From: Hyphomicrobiales bacterium
Lineage (GTDB): Bacteria > Pseudomonadota > Alphaproteobacteria > Rhizobiales > Rhizobiaceae
Length of the DNA: 64,000 nt
Assembly (NCBI GenBank): GCA_900489925.1
Contig: UEHQ01000004.1
Coordinates: 1 to 64,000 of the forward strand
Reading direction: 5' to 3'
Shown: piece after piece, positions 45,981 to 55,216 of the stretch
Layout of the letters: each line of letters starts with the position of its first letter
Position numbering within the stretch: the first letter of the stretch is position 1
Translations under genes and position numbers: made by a program
Notes under the pieces: generated by a model
Databases searched by the model: none
The model's input: the letters and a program-made list of their open reading frames with translations, nothing else
What the model was told of the DNA's origin: nothing

Positions 45981-48900
45981 ATGGAAGTGGATGTCGGCCA
46001 AGTATTGAACTCCTTGCCGAGTATGGTCTGGACCGTACTCGGCAACGGTCAAGTCGATTTCGTCAACGCGCGATGGGAAGACTACACTGGCCTCTCACGC
46101 TCCGCCATGGGAACGTGGCGATGGCAGGATGTGGTTGAACCTGCCGACCTTTCGCTTCTGACTGCAAGTCTGCAGGGCGGCGGCGCCAGCAGCGAGGAAA
46201 TGCCGCGAAGATCCAAGGCGAGGCTGCGCAGCGCTGCCGGCGAACTTCGACGCTTTCTGGTGGATTGGAGCCCCGTCAGATCCGCCTCCGGTGAAATATC
46301 GAAGTGGTGCGCTGTCGCGACGGACGTCGAGACCTTGATCGAGGAGCCGGAGCCGTCACGACCACCGCTCGATTTTCAGCTCGTGGTCGACAGCATCCCC
46401 GTCCCTGTTGCGGTAACGACACCCACCGGAGAGGTGGAAGCACTCAATCGTCTGACCCTCTCATACTTCGGCCTCGAACTCGATGAATTGAAGCAATGGA
46501 AATCTTCCGAGGTCGTGCATCCCGATGACCTTGAAGAGACGATACAGGCGCAGTGGGCGGCTCATCGAGAGGGCAGCTCGTACAACGTGGAGAGCCGCCA
46601 CCTTCGAACCGACGGGCTCTATCGATGGCACAACGTGCTTGGTCTTCCTCTGCGTGACGGTTCCGGCAACATCCAGCGTTGGCTGCACCTTCTCATCGAC
46701 ATCGAGGATCGAAAGGCTGCAGAGCTTGCACTCGCCGCAAGCGAACTGGAATCGCGCCTGATTGTAGGCACCATCGCCGGGATGGTCGCGCTGTTTACGC
46801 CTGACGGCCAACTGAACGGCAGCAACCAGCAGCTTCTCGACTATTTTCAAATGCCGCTCGAAGAAGTGGCCAATTGGGCCACAAATGGCATCACGCACCC
46901 GGAGGATCTTGAACACTGCATTGAGACCTTCACAGCTTCTCTAAGAAGCGGAGAACCATACGATTTCGAGACGCGTTTCCGTCGATATGACGGCGTCTAC
47001 CGCTGGTTCCAAATACGGGGCCATCCGGTGCGGGACGATCAGGGCAAGATAATCCGGTGGTACGGCCTCCTGACCGATATCGACGATCACCGAAAAGCCG
47101 TTGACGCCTTGCGCGAAAGCCAGAGCGAGTTGCGCCTGATCGTTAACTCGCTGCCCGGATTGATTGTCATCATCAACCCCGACGGCGAAGTCGAAGACGT
47201 CAACGATCAGGCACTCGATTACGCTGGGCTTGATCTGGATGAATTTAGTAGGTGGCAGACGAACGACATCATTCATCCCGATGATCGCGCGGCTGCGATA
47301 ACGAGGTTCGAGGAAGCCCTGGGATCCGACCTCGGATACGAGGTCGAGGAGCGGCTGCGTCGGCATGACGGCGTCTATCGCTGGTTCCAGGTTCGGGGAA
47401 ATCCCGTCCGGGAAAGCGACGGATCGGTGATGCGTTGGTATTTTTTGCTGACCGATATCGATGATCGGCGAAAGGCGGTCGAGGCATTGCGCTCCAGCGA
47501 GAGCGAATTGCAGCTCATCGTGAACTCCATCCCGGCACTGATCATCGTGCTACGGCCCGACGGGACCGTGGAGAACGTCAACGACCAGTCCCTGCGATAC
47601 TTCGGTTACGATTTCAATGAACATCAGGGGTGGCAGACCAACGATATCATCCATCCAGACGATCGAGCTCTTGGGGTCGCGAAGTTTGCCGAGGCCGCCG
47701 CCTCTGGTCAGGCCTACGAAGTTGTGGAAAGGCTTCGTCGGCATGATGGCTTGTATCGCTGGTTCCAGCTTCGGGGAAATCCTGTGCTGGATCGCGATGG
47801 TTCCACGGTTCGGTGGTACTTCATCCTGAACGACATCGATGACCGCAAGCGAGCAGAGGAGGCTCTGGCCAACAGCGAGCGTGAGTTCCGTCACATCGTG
47901 AACATGGTGGCGGGAATGATCATTCTGTCGACACCAGAAGGCGTGCTTGATGGCAGCAACCAGCAACTCCTCGACTATTTTGGGATCACGCTCGACGAGG
48001 TGCAGGACTGGGCCACCAACGGCATCACTCACCCGGACGACGTACAGGTCAACATCGAAACATTCATGGGTTCGCTCAAGAGCGGCGAACCGTACGACTA
48101 CGAAAGTCGATATCGCCGCCATGACGGCGTCTTTCGCTGGTTCCAGGTTCGTGGTCAACCTCTCCGGGACGGCGAGGGCAACATCGTCCGGTGGTACGGC
48201 CTGCTCACGGACATCGACGACCGCAAGCACGTCGAAGAAGAACTGAGGCGTAGCCAGGCGTTCCTTTCTGCGGGTCAGCGCATAAGCAGCACCGGAACAT
48301 TTTCCTGGAACGTGCAGACTGACGAACTGACATTCTCCGACGAATGGCTCCGGATATTCGAGTTCGGAGAAGGCGAGAGCATCACCCTTGAAAGGATACG
48401 GGAGCGGATACATCCCGATGACATCGGCATCCTCGCTCAGAAGATGGCAGCCGTCCGCGAGGGCTATGGCAGTTCGGAATATGAGATCCGCCTGTTGGGT
48501 CGCAGTGGAGACGTGAAGTACATCCGCGTGATCGGCAAAGTAATTGACCATCAGGACGGTCACCGAGAGTCGCTGGGCGCCATCCAGGATGTCACGCAGA
48601 GGCGTCTGGCAGAGGAAGCAGGGGACCGCCTTCGCGCCGAACTTGCGAGAGTGACCGGATTTCTCAGCCTTGGCCAGATGTCTGCGGCTATCGCCCATGA
48701 AGTCAACCAGCCGATCTCCGGCATCCTGACCAACGCCAGCACCTGCCTGCGAATGCTGTCGATGGATCCACCCGATATCGGAACGGCACTCGAAACCGCA
48801 CGACGCACGATCCGCGACGGTAACCGCGCCACCGAAGTCATCACCCGGCTTAGGGCACTCTTCAGCGGACGCCCCGTTGAATTCGAACAGCTTGACCTTC

Positions 48901-49370
48901 ACGACGCGGTCAATGAAGTCATCGCACTTTCCGCAAGCGACCAGAGAAGGAACAGGGTGACGATCCACACCTCCTTCACTACGGAAATACCCCTCGTAGT
49001 CGGCGACCGCGTCCAGCTTCAGCAGGTAATCAGCAACCTGCTACGGAATGCGATGGATGCAGTTGCGAACGTAAGGGACCGCCTGAGGCTCGTCGAGATC
49101 AGCACAGCGGTCGACGGCGACGGTTCCGTGAAGCTTGGAGTAGCCGACAACGGGATAGGACTTGATCCGGATGCGTCGTCACGAATCTTCGAGGCCTTCT
49201 ATACGACAAAAGCCGACGGCATGGGGATCGGCCTTTCCGTCTGTCGATCCATCATCGAGAACCACGGCGGTCGCATGTGGACCGAACCCAACGATGGCCC
49301 GGGAGTAACGATGTATTTCTCGATGCCCGCGGGCATGGCCGAAGAGGAAATGTCCTCCGCATCCGGATAG
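45981..49370 (+). CDS. Multi-PAS FixL-type sensor histidine kinase (seven PAS)
   Basis: 1129 residues from the ATG at 45981; the longest frame begins at a TTG seven codons earlier. Seven consecutive PAS units can be counted, units three to six being very alike (repeats of RRHDGVYRWFQVRGNPVR and WYGLLTDIDDRK). The core has AAIAHEVNQPISG (H box), LQQVISNLLRNAMDAV (N box), VADNGIGLD and GMGIGLSVCRSIIEN. N-terminus (MEVDVGQVLNSLPSMVW) and core are close to the five-PAS kinase upstream, so the pair arose by duplication with expansion of the PAS array. Confidence 0.92.
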   Translation: MEVDVGQVLNSLPSMVWTVLGNGQVDFVNARWEDYTGLSRSAMGTWRWQDVVEPADLSLLTASLQGGGASSEEMPRRSKARLRSAAGELRRFLVDWSPVRSASGEISKWCAVATDVETLIEEPEPSRPPLDFQLVVDSIPVPVAVTTPTGEVEALNRLTLSYFGLELDELKQWKSSEVVHPDDLEETIQAQWAAHREGSSYNVESRHLRTDGLYRWHNVLGLPLRDGSGNIQRWLHLLIDIEDRKAAELALAASELESRLIVGTIAGMVALFTPDGQLNGSNQQLLDYFQMPLEEVANWATNGITHPEDLEHCIETFTASLRSGEPYDFETRFRRYDGVYRWFQIRGHPVRDDQGKIIRWYGLLTDIDDHRKAVDALRESQSELRLIVNSLPGLIVIINPDGEVEDVNDQALDYAGLDLDEFSRWQTNDIIHPDDRAAAITRFEEALGSDLGYEVEERLRRHDGVYRWFQVRGNPVRESDGSVMRWYFLLTDIDDRRKAVEALRSSESELQLIVNSIPALIIVLRPDGTVENVNDQSLRYFGYDFNEHQGWQTNDIIHPDDRALGVAKFAEAAASGQAYEVVERLRRHDGLYRWFQLRGNPVLDRDGSTVRWYFILNDIDDRKRAEEALANSEREFRHIVNMVAGMIILSTPEGVLDGSNQQLLDYFGITLDEVQDWATNGITHPDDVQVNIETFMGSLKSGEPYDYESRYRRHDGVFRWFQVRGQPLRDGEGNIVRWYGLLTDIDDRKHVEEELRRSQAFLSAGQRISSTGTFSWNVQTDELTFSDEWLRIFEFGEGESITLERIRERIHPDDIGILAQKMAAVREGYGSSEYEIRLLGRSGDVKYIRVIGKVIDHQDGHRESLGAIQDVTQRRLAEEAGDRLRAELARVTGFLSLGQMSAAIAHEVNQPISGILTNASTCLRMLSMDPPDIGTALETARRTIRDGNRATEVITRLRALFSGRPVEFEQLDLHDAVNEVIALSASDQRRNRVTIHTSFTTEIPLVVGDRVQLQQVISNLLRNAMDAVANVRDRLRLVEISTAVDGDGSVKLGVADNGIGLDPDASSRIFEAFYTTKADGMGIGLSVCRSIIENHGGRMWTEPNDGPGVTMYFSMPAGMAEEEMSSASG

Positions 49371-49381
49371 GTTCAAAATCG

Positions 49382-49393
49382 ATACCATCGTAT
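49382..49393 (+). promoter_or_regulatory. Regulon motif copy 5
   Basis: ATACCATCGTAT, identical to copy 1, 100 bases before the ATG of the second epoxide hydrolase and immediately after the seven-PAS kinase. Confidence 0.58.
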
Positions 49394-49481
49394 CGCCTAT
49401 ACGTTGGTCCAATAGTGGTTTCGATCCCTTGGTGTGACCCTGCTGCTCGTAGAAGCAAAGGCACACATCAAGGAGGATGCC

Positions 49482-50777
49482 ATGTCTCAACTTCAGCCGA
49501 CGGTCACCCGTCGAACCCTTCTTGCGGCTGCTGCGACCGCAAGCGCGATGGGAATGATCCCGCAGGCTTTCGCATCGACGACGCCGAAAACCGATCTCAA
49601 GCCATTCAAGTTTTCGGCTACCGACGAACAGCTCATCGACTTGCACCGTCGTGTCGCGGCCACCCGCTGGCCAGACCAAGAAAACGTACCCGACGACAGC
49701 CAGGGAGTCAGGCTCGACACGATCAAGAAACTGGCCAAGCACTGGAAAACCCACGACTGGCGCAAGATCGAAGCCCGATTGAATTCGTTCCCGCAGTTCA
49801 CAACCGAAATCGACGGCCTGGACATCCATTTCATCCACGTGAAGTCGAAGCACGAGAACGCTCTCCCGATCATCATCACCCACGGTTGGCCAGGCTCGAT
49901 CATCGAACAGTTGAAGGTCATCGAACCCCTGACCGATCCGACAGCGCACGGCGGCACTGAAGCGGACGCGTTCCATGTCGTCATCCCTTCGCTGCCAGGC
50001 TACGGCTTCTCCGGCAAGCCCTTGGAGACGGGATGGAACCCTCCGCGGATCGCCAAGGCCTGGGCCGTTCTGATGGACCGCCTCGGCTACAGAAAATACG
50101 TGGCGCAAGGCGGCGACTGGGGCAATGCCGTCACTGAACTGATGGCGGTACAGGAACCCCAGGGGCTTCTCGGCATCCACACCAACATGGCGGCGACCGT
50201 CCCCGCGGACATCACGAAGGCGCTTGCCTCGGGCACTCAGCCCGCTGACCTCAGCGCGGACGAAAAACGCGCGTGGGACCAGCTCGTCGATTTCAACCAG
50301 AATGGCCTTGGCTATGCCATCGAGATGAACAATCGGCCGCAGACGCTCTACGGTATCGTGGATTCCCCGATCGGGCTGGCCGCGTGGATGCTCGACCATG
50401 ACATCCGCAGCTATCGCATGATTGCCCGGTCCATCGACGGGGAGAAGGAAGGCCTGTCGCCCGACGACGTGCTGGACAACGTCACACTCTACTGGCTGAC
50501 GAACACGGCGATCTCTTCGGGCCGTCTCTACTGGGACAATGCACACCACCCAACGGGCGGCTTCTTCGATCCGCGCGGCATCAAGATCCCGGTCGCCGTC
50601 AGCGCATTTCCGGACGAGATCTACCAGGCGCCGCAGAGCTGGGCTGAGAAAGCTTATCCCAAGCTCATTCACTACAACCGACTGCCGAAGGGCGGACACT
50701 TCGCCGCGTGGGAGCAGCCCACGCTATTCACGGCCGAGTTGCGGGAATCCTTCAAGCCGCTGCGCGACCAGATCTGA
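49482..50777 (+). CDS. Tat-exported epoxide hydrolase with EHN domain
   Basis: 431 residues from the ATG at 49482 (AAGGAGG site). A twin-arginine-type signal (VTRRTLLAAAATASAMG) precedes the mature enzyme. KPFKFSATDEQLIDLHRRVAATRW is the EHN (microsomal epoxide hydrolase N-terminal) domain. The hydrolase part shows IITHGWPGSIIE and AQGGDWGNAVT with the nucleophilic Asp, and GGHFAAWEQP with the catalytic His. It hydrolyses an epoxide to a diol, probably in the periplasm. It is first of five co-directional genes to 53606. Confidence 0.9.
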   Translation: MSQLQPTVTRRTLLAAAATASAMGMIPQAFASTTPKTDLKPFKFSATDEQLIDLHRRVAATRWPDQENVPDDSQGVRLDTIKKLAKHWKTHDWRKIEARLNSFPQFTTEIDGLDIHFIHVKSKHENALPIIITHGWPGSIIEQLKVIEPLTDPTAHGGTEADAFHVVIPSLPGYGFSGKPLETGWNPPRIAKAWAVLMDRLGYRKYVAQGGDWGNAVTELMAVQEPQGLLGIHTNMAATVPADITKALASGTQPADLSADEKRAWDQLVDFNQNGLGYAIEMNNRPQTLYGIVDSPIGLAAWMLDHDIRSYRMIARSIDGEKEGLSPDDVLDNVTLYWLTNTAISSGRLYWDNAHHPTGGFFDPRGIKIPVAVSAFPDEIYQAPQSWAEKAYPKLIHYNRLPKGGHFAAWEQPTLFTAELRESFKPLRDQI

Positions 50778-50842
50778 CAGCGCCCGGCGCGGTCACCCTG
50801 CGCCAGGCCGACCTTAGTCCTGTCCAATCAAGGAGAATGACC

Positions 50843-51388
50843 ATGCGTGACAACCAGATCGTCGATTCCAGCTTCACCGCCATCATCAACGCGCCGATCG
50901 AGAAGATCGATATTCCTTCGTGGTGCTTCTCGCTTCCGGAGAAGGAATATCAGGGCTGCTCGCCCGCCCATATCGCCGCCGGCTTCACGACGGCGCCGGA
51001 CGGCACCCGTATGTCTATCAATGTCGAGACAATCGGCGGCAGTCTGATGGTCCAGCACTACCACGAGACCCTTGGCGAGAAAACGCATCTAATCCTCGAC
51101 TCCGACTCCGACGTCTTCACGCCGACAGGCCGGGTCGTCATCCACGTCACTTGGGAACTGAGCGTTAAGGCGCTCGACAAGGACCGCTGCGAGTTCACGA
51201 ACCGCGTGCAGTCCTTCGCGACCGACGAAATGCTGGCCGGCCTCGACCGCCAGGGCATTCCGTTTGAAGTCTTCCGCACGCAGCGCCAGCCGATGTCAAT
51301 CGCCCACAACAAGGGTGAGACACCGCTGTTTGCTGCGAGCATTGAACGCTTCGCACTCCTTAACCAGCAGTCGTCAAAAGCTGCCTGA
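50843..51388 (+). CDS. Hypothetical SRPBCC-like protein
   Basis: 181 residues from the ATG at 50843, with AAGGAGA at proper spacing; an ATG two codons upstream is too close to the site. The body alternates strands (SFTAIINAPIEKIDIP, GRVVIHVTWELSVKAL, CEFTNRVQSFATDEML), consistent with a START/SRPBCC hydrophobic-ligand fold, but no family was recognised with certainty. It lies between the epoxide hydrolase and isochorismatase genes. Confidence 0.65.
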   Translation: MRDNQIVDSSFTAIINAPIEKIDIPSWCFSLPEKEYQGCSPAHIAAGFTTAPDGTRMSINVETIGGSLMVQHYHETLGEKTHLILDSDSDVFTPTGRVVIHVTWELSVKALDKDRCEFTNRVQSFATDEMLAGLDRQGIPFEVFRTQRQPMSIAHNKGETPLFAASIERFALLNQQSSKAA

Positions 51389-51406
51389 AGCGTCAGGAGA
51401 ATTGAC

Positions 51407-52057
51407 ATGACCGAGTTATCCTACGATCCAGACATCACCGGGCTTCTGGTGGTCGATCCCTACAACGACTTCATCTCCGAAGGCGGCAAGATCTGGCCGC
51501 GTCTACAGGCGGTCGCCGAGGCGAACAACTGCGTCCCGCATATGGAGCAGATCCTGAAGGCCGCGCGTGCTGCAAAGCTTCGTGTGTTCTTCGCAATGCA
51601 TCACCGCCTGCGCGAAGGCGACTACGAGAACTGGAAGTACATAGCTCCCATCCAGAAAATGGCTTGGAAGCGCAGGAGCTTCGAATATGGCACCTGGGGC
51701 GGCGAGTTCCGAGCAGAATTCGTCCCCGTCGCCGGCGAGACGGTCGCACAGGAACATTGGTGCTCGAGCGGCTTCGCGAACACCGACCTCGACAATCATC
51801 TCAAACGGCAGGGTATCCACCGGGTGATCGTCATCGGCCTGATAGCCCATACCTGCATCGAGGCGACGGTGCGCTTCGCCGCCGAGCTCGGCTACGACGT
51901 GACTGTCGTCAAGGACGCGGTCGCCGACTATTCCGACGAAATGATGCGTGCGGCGCTGGAAATCAACATGCCGAACTACGCCAGCGCGATCGTTTCGACG
52001 GAAGAGATCCTGAAGGCGATCTCGGCCGCACGGCCCGCCGCTGTCGCGGCCGAATAG
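51407..52057 (+). CDS. Isochorismatase-family cysteine hydrolase
   Basis: 216 residues: LLVVDPYNDFISEGGK carries the catalytic Asp, and VIVIGLIAHTCIEATVRFAAELGYDVTVV the nucleophilic Cys. SD CAGGAGA is present. The family hydrolyses amides, N-carbamoyl compounds or enol ethers. It follows the previous gene by 18 bases. Confidence 0.9.
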   Translation: MTELSYDPDITGLLVVDPYNDFISEGGKIWPRLQAVAEANNCVPHMEQILKAARAAKLRVFFAMHHRLREGDYENWKYIAPIQKMAWKRRSFEYGTWGGEFRAEFVPVAGETVAQEHWCSSGFANTDLDNHLKRQGIHRVIVIGLIAHTCIEATVRFAAELGYDVTVVKDAVADYSDEMMRAALEINMPNYASAIVSTEEILKAISAARPAAVAAE

Positions 52058-52133
52058 ACCCCTCGCATCAACAAGCCGATCCGGCGATGAGCGCCGGACG
52101 GCGTATCCAGATCCTGCATCCAAGGAGCTTACA

Positions 52134-52556
52134 ATGGATCAGCAGTCGAAAGTCCTTTACACGGCAAAGACACACGTCAGCGGCGGCCGCGAGCACGGCG
52201 TTGCGCGGAGTTCAGATGGCCAACTCGACCTGAAGCTTGGCGTTCCCGGGACCGACAAACCTGGCACGAACCCGGAGCAGCTCTTTGCAGCCGGATGGTC
52301 GGCTTGCTTCGAAAGTGCCATCGGCATTCTTGTCAAGCAGAAGCACATCAAGCTCTCAGGCGAAGTGACCATCGATGCAGAAGTGGATCTCAATCTCTCC
52401 CCAACCGGTGGCTATTCGCTGACAACTCGCCTCGCGGTCGGAATTCCTGGTGTTGATCGCGAAGTCGCGCAGCAGCTCGTCAACGAGGCACATCAGATCT
52501 GCCCATACTCGAAGGCGACGCGCGGGAACATTGGGGTCACGTTCACGCTTGTCTGA
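52134..52556 (+). CDS. Ohr/OsmC-family organic hydroperoxide reductase
   Basis: 140 residues: VLYTAKTHVSGGREHG, GTNPEQLFAAGWSACFESA with the peroxidatic Cys and QICPYSKATRGN with the resolving Cys, both in Ohr positions. It reduces organic hydroperoxides with dihydrolipoamide or a similar thiol. SD AAGGAG is present. The neighbouring epoxide and aldehyde enzymes suggest a joint response to lipid-derived electrophiles. Confidence 0.93.
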   Translation: MDQQSKVLYTAKTHVSGGREHGVARSSDGQLDLKLGVPGTDKPGTNPEQLFAAGWSACFESAIGILVKQKHIKLSGEVTIDAEVDLNLSPTGGYSLTTRLAVGIPGVDREVAQQLVNEAHQICPYSKATRGNIGVTFTLV

Positions 52557-52592
52557 CGACGGCGTTTCCAGGCGAAAGGAAAGGATCCAATC

Positions 52593-53606
52593 ATGAAAGC
52601 CACTTCGATCATTCTGGCGAGCCGACCGGCCGCCACACCGGGCCCTGAGCATTTCCGGATGGAAACTGCCGAGATGCCGGCTCTGCGGGACAACCAGGTA
52701 ATGCTTCGCGTCCTCTTCCTGTCGTTAGATCCGTACATGCGCGGGCGGATGAGCGCTGCCAAGTCGTATGCCGATCCTGTCCCGGTCGGGGGTGTCATGG
52801 AGGGCGAGACGGTATGCGAAGTCATCCAGTCGCAAAGCCCGTCCTTCAAGGGAGGCGAGATCGTCCGCGCTATGACTGGCTGGCGCAGCCACGCGGTGAT
52901 GGACGCCGCAAAGGTCCGTCACGTGGATACTCATGGCGCCCCCGCTTCGACCGCACTGGGAGTGCTGGGTATGCCTGGCTTCACCGCATATGGCGGCATG
53001 AAAGTTATCGGCCAGCCGAAGTCAGGCGAGACCGTCGTGGTTGCTGCGGCTTCCGGGCCCGTCGGATCCCTCGTCGGCCAGATTGCGAAACTCGCGGGCG
53101 CACGTGCCGTGGGTATCGCGGGTGGAAAGGACAAGTGCGCCTACGTGAAGGACGAGTTGGGGTTCGACCGTGTCATCGACCATCGTTCCACGTCCTTTGC
53201 GTCCGAATTGGCCGAGGCCTGTCCCGGTGGTGTCGACGTCTATTTCGAGAACGTCGGCGGGCACGTTTGGGACGGGGTCTTCCCCTTGCTGAACACGTAC
53301 GCCCGTGTTCCGGTCTGCGGGCTGATCGCGCAATACAATGGCCCCGTTGATTCCGGTCAGGATCGACTTCCCGCAACAATGTCAGCCATTCTGAGGAAGA
53401 GCCTTCTCATCCGAGGATTCATCAACACCGAGTTCCTGGAACACCACTACGGTGCGTTCCAAAACGAAATCGGGACGCTCGTTGCTTCTGGAAGGATCAA
53501 GTACAAGGAAGATATTGTCGACGGCTTGGAAAGCGCCCCCAAAGCTTTCATCGATATGCTCTCGGGTGGCAACTTCGGGAAACTTCTGGTCAGCGTTGGA
53601 CGCTAG
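52593..53606 (+). CDS. NADP-dependent medium-chain oxidoreductase (CurA/leukotriene B4 dehydrogenase-like)
   Basis: 337 residues without zinc-ligand cysteines. LSLDPYMRGRMS near residue 50, GMPGFTAYGGM, and VVAAASGPVGSLVGQIAKLAGAR (AxxGxxG dinucleotide motif) identify the double-bond reductase branch that reduces alpha,beta-unsaturated aldehydes and ketones. SD AAAGGA is present. It is last in the epoxide hydrolase operon. Confidence 0.92.
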   Translation: MKATSIILASRPAATPGPEHFRMETAEMPALRDNQVMLRVLFLSLDPYMRGRMSAAKSYADPVPVGGVMEGETVCEVIQSQSPSFKGGEIVRAMTGWRSHAVMDAAKVRHVDTHGAPASTALGVLGMPGFTAYGGMKVIGQPKSGETVVVAAASGPVGSLVGQIAKLAGARAVGIAGGKDKCAYVKDELGFDRVIDHRSTSFASELAEACPGGVDVYFENVGGHVWDGVFPLLNTYARVPVCGLIAQYNGPVDSGQDRLPATMSAILRKSLLIRGFINTEFLEHHYGAFQNEIGTLVASGRIKYKEDIVDGLESAPKAFIDMLSGGNFGKLLVSVGR

Positions 53607-54269
53607 TCCTAGCTATGAAGGAGGCAAAGGTGGTAACACGCACTCTTTTTGGCTACCTGAGCAACGCACCGCGCAACTTCTCGAATGCCTGGATGGAAGA
53701 CGATCGAAATCGGCGCCGGCTGCAAGCCACCAAAGGCTCCGATTGCAGCGGAAGCTGCGCCGCCAGGATTCAGGCCAGGTCTGACCGAAAGCTATGCGAG
53801 CAAAGATTCAAGGCTTCCCGGAAGAAACTGGATCTTCGAAGGCGCGTTGGGCGCTGGGGATCAGCAGATCGCGGATGCCTTCCCTCCCCGCACGGCGCAG
53901 GCAGTCGGCTTGGTCTATCGTGCGCTCGTGAATGTCGAATTCGATATCGATGTGATCATGCGAGCTCCGCGACTTCTCGGCGTTGCGTTTGCCCCCAGAG
54001 TGAACGTAAATGCTCCATCTTCCTGAAGTGTCGGTGCGAACCCAGCAACTGGAAAAGGGAGCATGAGCGAACCGGTTCGTGCCGCCCCAACCAATGCGAC
54101 TGAACTGCGCGAAAGTTTGCAACTTCTTGCGCGGGAGCACTGTTATCTGCGCCTGGCATGTAAGCTGGGCGGTGCAATGCGCGGTGGATGACATTTTGCA
54201 ATCCGCCACCGATCGGGTATTGCAATTCCCACTTAGTCTGAGACAGAGCTTACTTCAACAACTACAAGC
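53607..54269. other. 660-base region without a convincing gene
   Basis: Several overlapping short frames exist on both strands (for example 53685-54026 plus and 53808-54209 minus), none with recognisable content. A fragment of a decayed gene is possible. No clear terminator was found. Confidence 0.4.
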
Positions 54270-54971
54270 CTAACGGGGTCGCGCCAAGTGAGGAGGCGTC
54301 GAACGTGTACCATCGGCATCAAGCTTGACGGCCATATTGACCAGTTCAGCGAGTGAACGCGCATTCATTTTCCTCATCATTTGACCTCGATGCGCTTTTA
54401 CTGTGATCTCGCTTATACCGAGTTCAAAGGCGACTTGCTTATTGAGCAGCCCGGAGACGACGAAACTCATCACCTCTGCCTCGCGGCGGCTGAGAGATGC
54501 GTGACTTTCTCGCAATATGTCTAGCTCCGCCTCGAGCTCCTCATGTTCAGTGTTTGCTTTCAAGGCGCGTTTGATCGCATCGATAAGTGCTTCATTGTTG
54601 AAAGGCTTCGTCAAGAAGTCGACGGCCCCGGCTTTCATCGCGCGGACTGTCATTGGAACGTCGCCGTACCCTGTAACGAAGATAATCGGCAATCCACTTC
54701 GCCTTTCGGAGAGCAAGTCCTGCAACTTCAGTCCGTTTAGGTCGGGAAGATTTACATCAAGGATAAGGCAGTGCGGAGCTAGCGGCTTCGGTTCCGCAAG
54801 GAAAGCACCAGCCGAACCCAAGAGCTGGGGGTGCCACCCGGCACTAAGGATCAGCATCTCCAAAGACTCGCGTATAGAGATATCGTCATCGACTACATAC
54901 ACTATCGGACGCGTCATTGCCGATGAAGCCGCATGCGTACAGCAGACTGTATTCGTTGCCAGATTGTACAT
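54270..54971 (-). CDS. FixJ-like response regulator (receiver plus LuxR-type HTH)
   Basis: 233 residues: YVVDDDISIRESLEML, CLILDVNLPDLNG with the phosphorylated Asp, and FLTKPFNNEALIDAIKRA, then a GerE helix-turn-helix LSRREAEVM...NKQVAFELGISEITVKAHRGQMMRKM. The start has AGGAGG nine bases upstream. It resembles the regulator at 39184 through its whole length. It is divergent from an AraC regulator gene, sharing a 245-base control region with a weak copy of the regulon motif (ATACTATCGATT on the minus strand, 55111-55122). Confidence 0.93.
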   Translation of the reverse strand: MYNLATNTVCCTHAASSAMTRPIVYVVDDDISIRESLEMLILSAGWHPQLLGSAGAFLAEPKPLAPHCLILDVNLPDLNGLKLQDLLSERRSGLPIIFVTGYGDVPMTVRAMKAGAVDFLTKPFNNEALIDAIKRALKANTEHEELEAELDILRESHASLSRREAEVMSFVVSGLLNKQVAFELGISEITVKAHRGQMMRKMNARSLAELVNMAVKLDADGTRSTPPHLARPR

Positions 54972-55216
54972 AGCGATTACCTCCTGATCAGAAACATCAT
55001 CCTCATACTGAGGGGTGTGTGTGCTCTAGCAGGCCATATGATCGCGTTGAGAGCTATGCTGAACGCGAAAGCGAGTGCTTTTCGCATTTTGCACCATGGG
55101 CGGTCTCAGTAATCGATAGTATAATGTACAACTTCGGCCTAATGCCCAAAGCTTGAGTCGAATTTAAAAGACTGCGTCTGTGAAGAGCATCTGAGTTCAA
55201 ACGTTGGAGTTTGATA

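Noticed and set aside
47550..48968. 472-residue minus-strand frame opposite the seven-PAS kinase
   Set aside because: Its apparent repeats only mirror the PAS repeats on the coding strand.
49179..50699. 506-residue minus-strand frame opposite the second epoxide hydrolase
   Set aside because: Antisense of an enzyme with a full catalytic set and signal peptide.
53615..54103. 162-residue plus-strand frame with an apparent ribosome-binding site
   Set aside because: Only the first 35 residues look protein-like; the rest is Arg, Cys and Ser-rich. It may be a decayed fragment but cannot be supported as a gene.
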